The notes under the pieces were generated by a model. It searched no databases. It saw nothing but the letters and a program-made list of their open reading frames with translations, and was not told where the DNA came from. From positions 1,305,001-1,369,000 of the forward strand of contig NZ_CP080025.1 of assembly GCF_020463795.1 (NCBI RefSeq): a stretch of DNA of 64,000 nucleotides. The letters are read 5' to 3'. This document shows positions 62,241 to 64,000 of the stretch, piece after piece. Position 1 is the stretch's first letter, and each line of letters begins with the position of its first letter. The position numbers and the translations under genes are program-made. This DNA is from Echinicola marina. GTDB lineage: Bacteria; Bacteroidota; Bacteroidia; Cytophagales; Cyclobacteriaceae.

Positions 62241-63941
62241 TTATCCCTTATTTTTCAATGCATGGTCTACCGCCCTTGCCGCAAACACCATATAGGTCAA
62301 TGAAGGGTTTTGGGTACTGGTAGAAGTCATACAAGCTCCGTCTGTAACATATACATTGGTACAGGCATGTAGCTGATTATGCTTGTTCACCAATGAAGTC
62401 TTAGGGTCCTTACCCATTCTTACACCACCCATTTCGTGGATATCCAGCCCTGGTCTTCTTCCATCATCCCAAGTACGGATATTCTTGAATCCCGCTGCAT
62501 CAAACATTTCCGCCATTTGCTCCCGGTAATCCTTTAGCATATCCTCATCATTCTGGTCATAATCCACATTTACCTTGATGATCGGCATACCCCACTCATC
62601 TTTCTGTTCACTATCCAAAGCCACATAATTGCTTTCCTTGGGAATAGTTTCCCCCATCATATGAGAGCCGATTTTCCATGGACCATAACTTGGGTTCATC
62701 ATATTGGAAACCAAATTACTTCCAGCCCCATCATAATTGACTTCCTTGGACCTACTGCCATGAAGTCCTGCTGCATAGCCCCTCAAGAAATTGGTTTCTT
62801 GCTTATGCACATTACGAAACCTTGGCATATAACCGCTGGTTGGACGCTTGCCTTCTGTAGTATATTCTTGTAAACCATTATATTCAGCAGAAATTCCTCC
62901 TCTATAATTATGGAAAGCAATATATTTCCCCATCAGGCCATTATCATTGCCCAATCCATTAGGAAAACGATTGGAAGTGGAATTAAGCAAAATCAAATTT
63001 GTATTCAATGCACTGGCATTGACAAAAATGATGGGAGCATAATACTCCTTCATTTCTTTGGTATTGGCATCTATCACCCTCACACCTGTGGCCTTTTGCT
63101 TAGCTTCATCATAAATAATGGAATGCACCACCGCGTCATTCTGAAGTGTCAAATTCCCCGTTCTGGCAGCCCAAGGCAACGTAGCCGAGTTACTGCTAAA
63201 ATAGCCCCCAAATGGACAGCCTCTTTGACACAGTACCCTGTGCTGGCAGATACCACGTCCTTGTTTGGCATAATATTCGGCATTTCCGGTAATATGGGCA
63301 CAGCGGCCACTGATTACATGACGATCAGGATATTTCTCGGCCATTTGAGCCTTGAAATATTCTTCTCCCGCGGTTAGTTCTATTCCCGGCAAAAACTCCC
63401 CATCTGGTAAATGGGCAATTCCATCATGGAAACCGGCAACTCCAACAAACTTCTCCACATAGCTGTACCATGGCTCCAATTCCTTATATCTGATCGGCCA
63501 ATCCACCGCAAAGCCATCCCTAGCCGGTCCTTCAAAATCAAAATCACTCCATCGCTGTACCTGTCTCGCCCAAAGCAAGGATTTACCGCCAGTCTGGTAA
63601 CCACGAATCCAGTCAAAGGGCTTTTCTTGAATATAGGGATGATCTGTATCTTTTACGAAAAAGTGAGCCGCATCTTCCCGATAGGCATAGCACCTACTGA
63701 TAGAGGGGTTTTCTCTTTGAATATCCTCTGGAATCTGGCCTCTATGTTCAAACTCCCAAGGCATCATATGGGTAGTAGGATAATCTTTATTATGTTCCAC
63801 TTTTCTGCCCCTTTCCAAGACCAAAGTCTTCACACCCTTATCGCATAATTCCTTCGCTGCAAAACCTCCACTCATTCCAGAACCAATAACTATAGCCCCG
63901 TATGTGTTCTCTTCTTTACTTTTTATATTCAGATTAGCCAT
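62241..63941 (-). CDS. GMC family oxidoreductase
   Basis: A 566-residue FAD-dependent enzyme that oxidises alcohols or sugars. The N-terminal FAD motif GAIVIGSGMSGGFAAKEL, the cluster of cysteines in ICQHRVLCQRGCPFGGYFSSNSATLPWA, and the C-terminal THTSTQNPSLT-type block (STSTQNPSLTYMVFAARAVDHAL) with HEMGGVRMG fit the glucose-methanol-choline family; the closest group is gluconate 2-dehydrogenase-like. Its ATG overlaps the 3' end of the truncated gene at the window edge by 8 bp, as in the gluconate-dehydrogenase subunit 3 plus GMC arrangement. A terminator follows. Confidence 0.87.
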   Translation of the reverse strand: MANLNIKSKEENTYGAIVIGSGMSGGFAAKELCDKGVKTLVLERGRKVEHNKDYPTTHMMPWEFEHRGQIPEDIQRENPSISRCYAYREDAAHFFVKDTDHPYIQEKPFDWIRGYQTGGKSLLWARQVQRWSDFDFEGPARDGFAVDWPIRYKELEPWYSYVEKFVGVAGFHDGIAHLPDGEFLPGIELTAGEEYFKAQMAEKYPDRHVISGRCAHITGNAEYYAKQGRGICQHRVLCQRGCPFGGYFSSNSATLPWAARTGNLTLQNDAVVHSIIYDEAKQKATGVRVIDANTKEMKEYYAPIIFVNASALNTNLILLNSTSNRFPNGLGNDNGLMGKYIAFHNYRGGISAEYNGLQEYTTEGKRPTSGYMPRFRNVHKQETNFLRGYAAGLHGSRSKEVNYDGAGSNLVSNMMNPSYGPWKIGSHMMGETIPKESNYVALDSEQKDEWGMPIIKVNVDYDQNDEDMLKDYREQMAEMFDAAGFKNIRTWDDGRRPGLDIHEMGGVRMGKDPKTSLVNKHNQLHACTNVYVTDGACMTSTSTQNPSLTYMVFAARAVDHALKNKG

Positions 63942-64000
63942 TAATATTCACTTTTTCGCCAGGTACTATTTTCTTACTTCCATTAAAATTTGGACCGGGA
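63934..64000 (-). CDS. C-terminal end of an upstream gene (truncated by the window)
   Basis: On the minus strand one frame is open from the window edge to a TAA at 63936-63934, encoding 21 residues (GPNFNGSKKIVPGEKVNING). The stop overlaps the GMC oxidoreductase start by 8 bp, a strong sign of an operon partner. By analogy with similar loci it could be a gluconate 2-dehydrogenase subunit 3-type protein, but the visible part is too short to say. Confidence 0.5.
   Translation of the reverse strand, partial: PGPNFNGSKKIVPGEKVNING

Overview
The window looks like a housekeeping stretch of a Bacteroidota chromosome, most likely order Cytophagales and near Cyclobacteriaceae; the family is inferred from protein content, not from a marker gene. 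The evidence is moderate-to-low GC, Bacteroidota-type promoter elements (TAnnTTTG), weak Shine-Dalgarno signals, a C-terminal type IX secretion sorting domain, DUF4270 and DUF4382 lipoproteins, LytTR regulators paired with LytS-type kinases, and a bacterial geranylgeranylglyceryl-phosphate synthase. I recognise no rRNA, tRNA, CRISPR array, insertion sequence, prophage or defence island.

Layout. 0-6.2 kb: a small His-rich barrel protein, uridine kinase, RdgB nucleotide clean-up, a LOG-family protein, a free-methionine-sulfoxide reductase, RibD and two related DUF4382 lipoproteins. 6.4-20.2 kb is almost all on the minus strand: a large AsmA-like protein, an NADP-oxidoreductase-like protein, a group of suhB-like, rsmI, phhB-like and DUF493 genes, then an envelope cluster (coaX, porin-like barrel, TPR protein, lptC, small membrane protein, CNNM/CorC protein, PpiD chaperone). 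20.3-26.3 kb on the plus strand: AnmK, a Glu/Leu-type dehydrogenase, a NhaD-like antiporter and PhoH-PIN. 26.3-35.5 kb on the minus strand: two LytTR regulators and a kinase, UvrA, a second AsmA-like protein, a lytic transglycosylase and a second LOG protein.

36-45 kb: a holin-X-like gene pair and GGGP synthase (plus), an AraC regulator, acyl-CoA dehydrogenase, zinc peptidase, flippase-like protein and panD-panC (minus). Divergent from panC run a degenerate GT5 half-protein, an overlapping DUF4270 lipoprotein and GlmS. 47-64 kb: a T9SS cargo protein, a DUF4105/Lnb-like protein, UvrB, barrel proteins, a Schlafen AlbA_2 protein, a frameshifted lipoprotein gene, RecX, TpiA, PrmA, a repeat array, a Rieske protein, a duplicated-domain secreted protein, TerC, a SlyD-like FKBP, a CarboxypepD_reg-like protein and a GMC oxidoreductase.

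Functional themes are envelope building and remodelling (LptC, PpiD, AsmA-like proteins, transglycosylase, AnmK, GlmS), cofactor synthesis (CoaX, PanC, PanD, RibD) and DNA repair (UvrA, UvrB, RecX). The signals not explained by ordinary genes are a roughly 600-bp array of degenerate hairpin repeats at 57.6-58.2 kb with an internal segmental duplication, a 135-bp palindromic element before prmA, a lipoprotein gene broken by an apparent single-base shift, and the GT5-like protein that has lost its ADP-glucose motif and its second domain.
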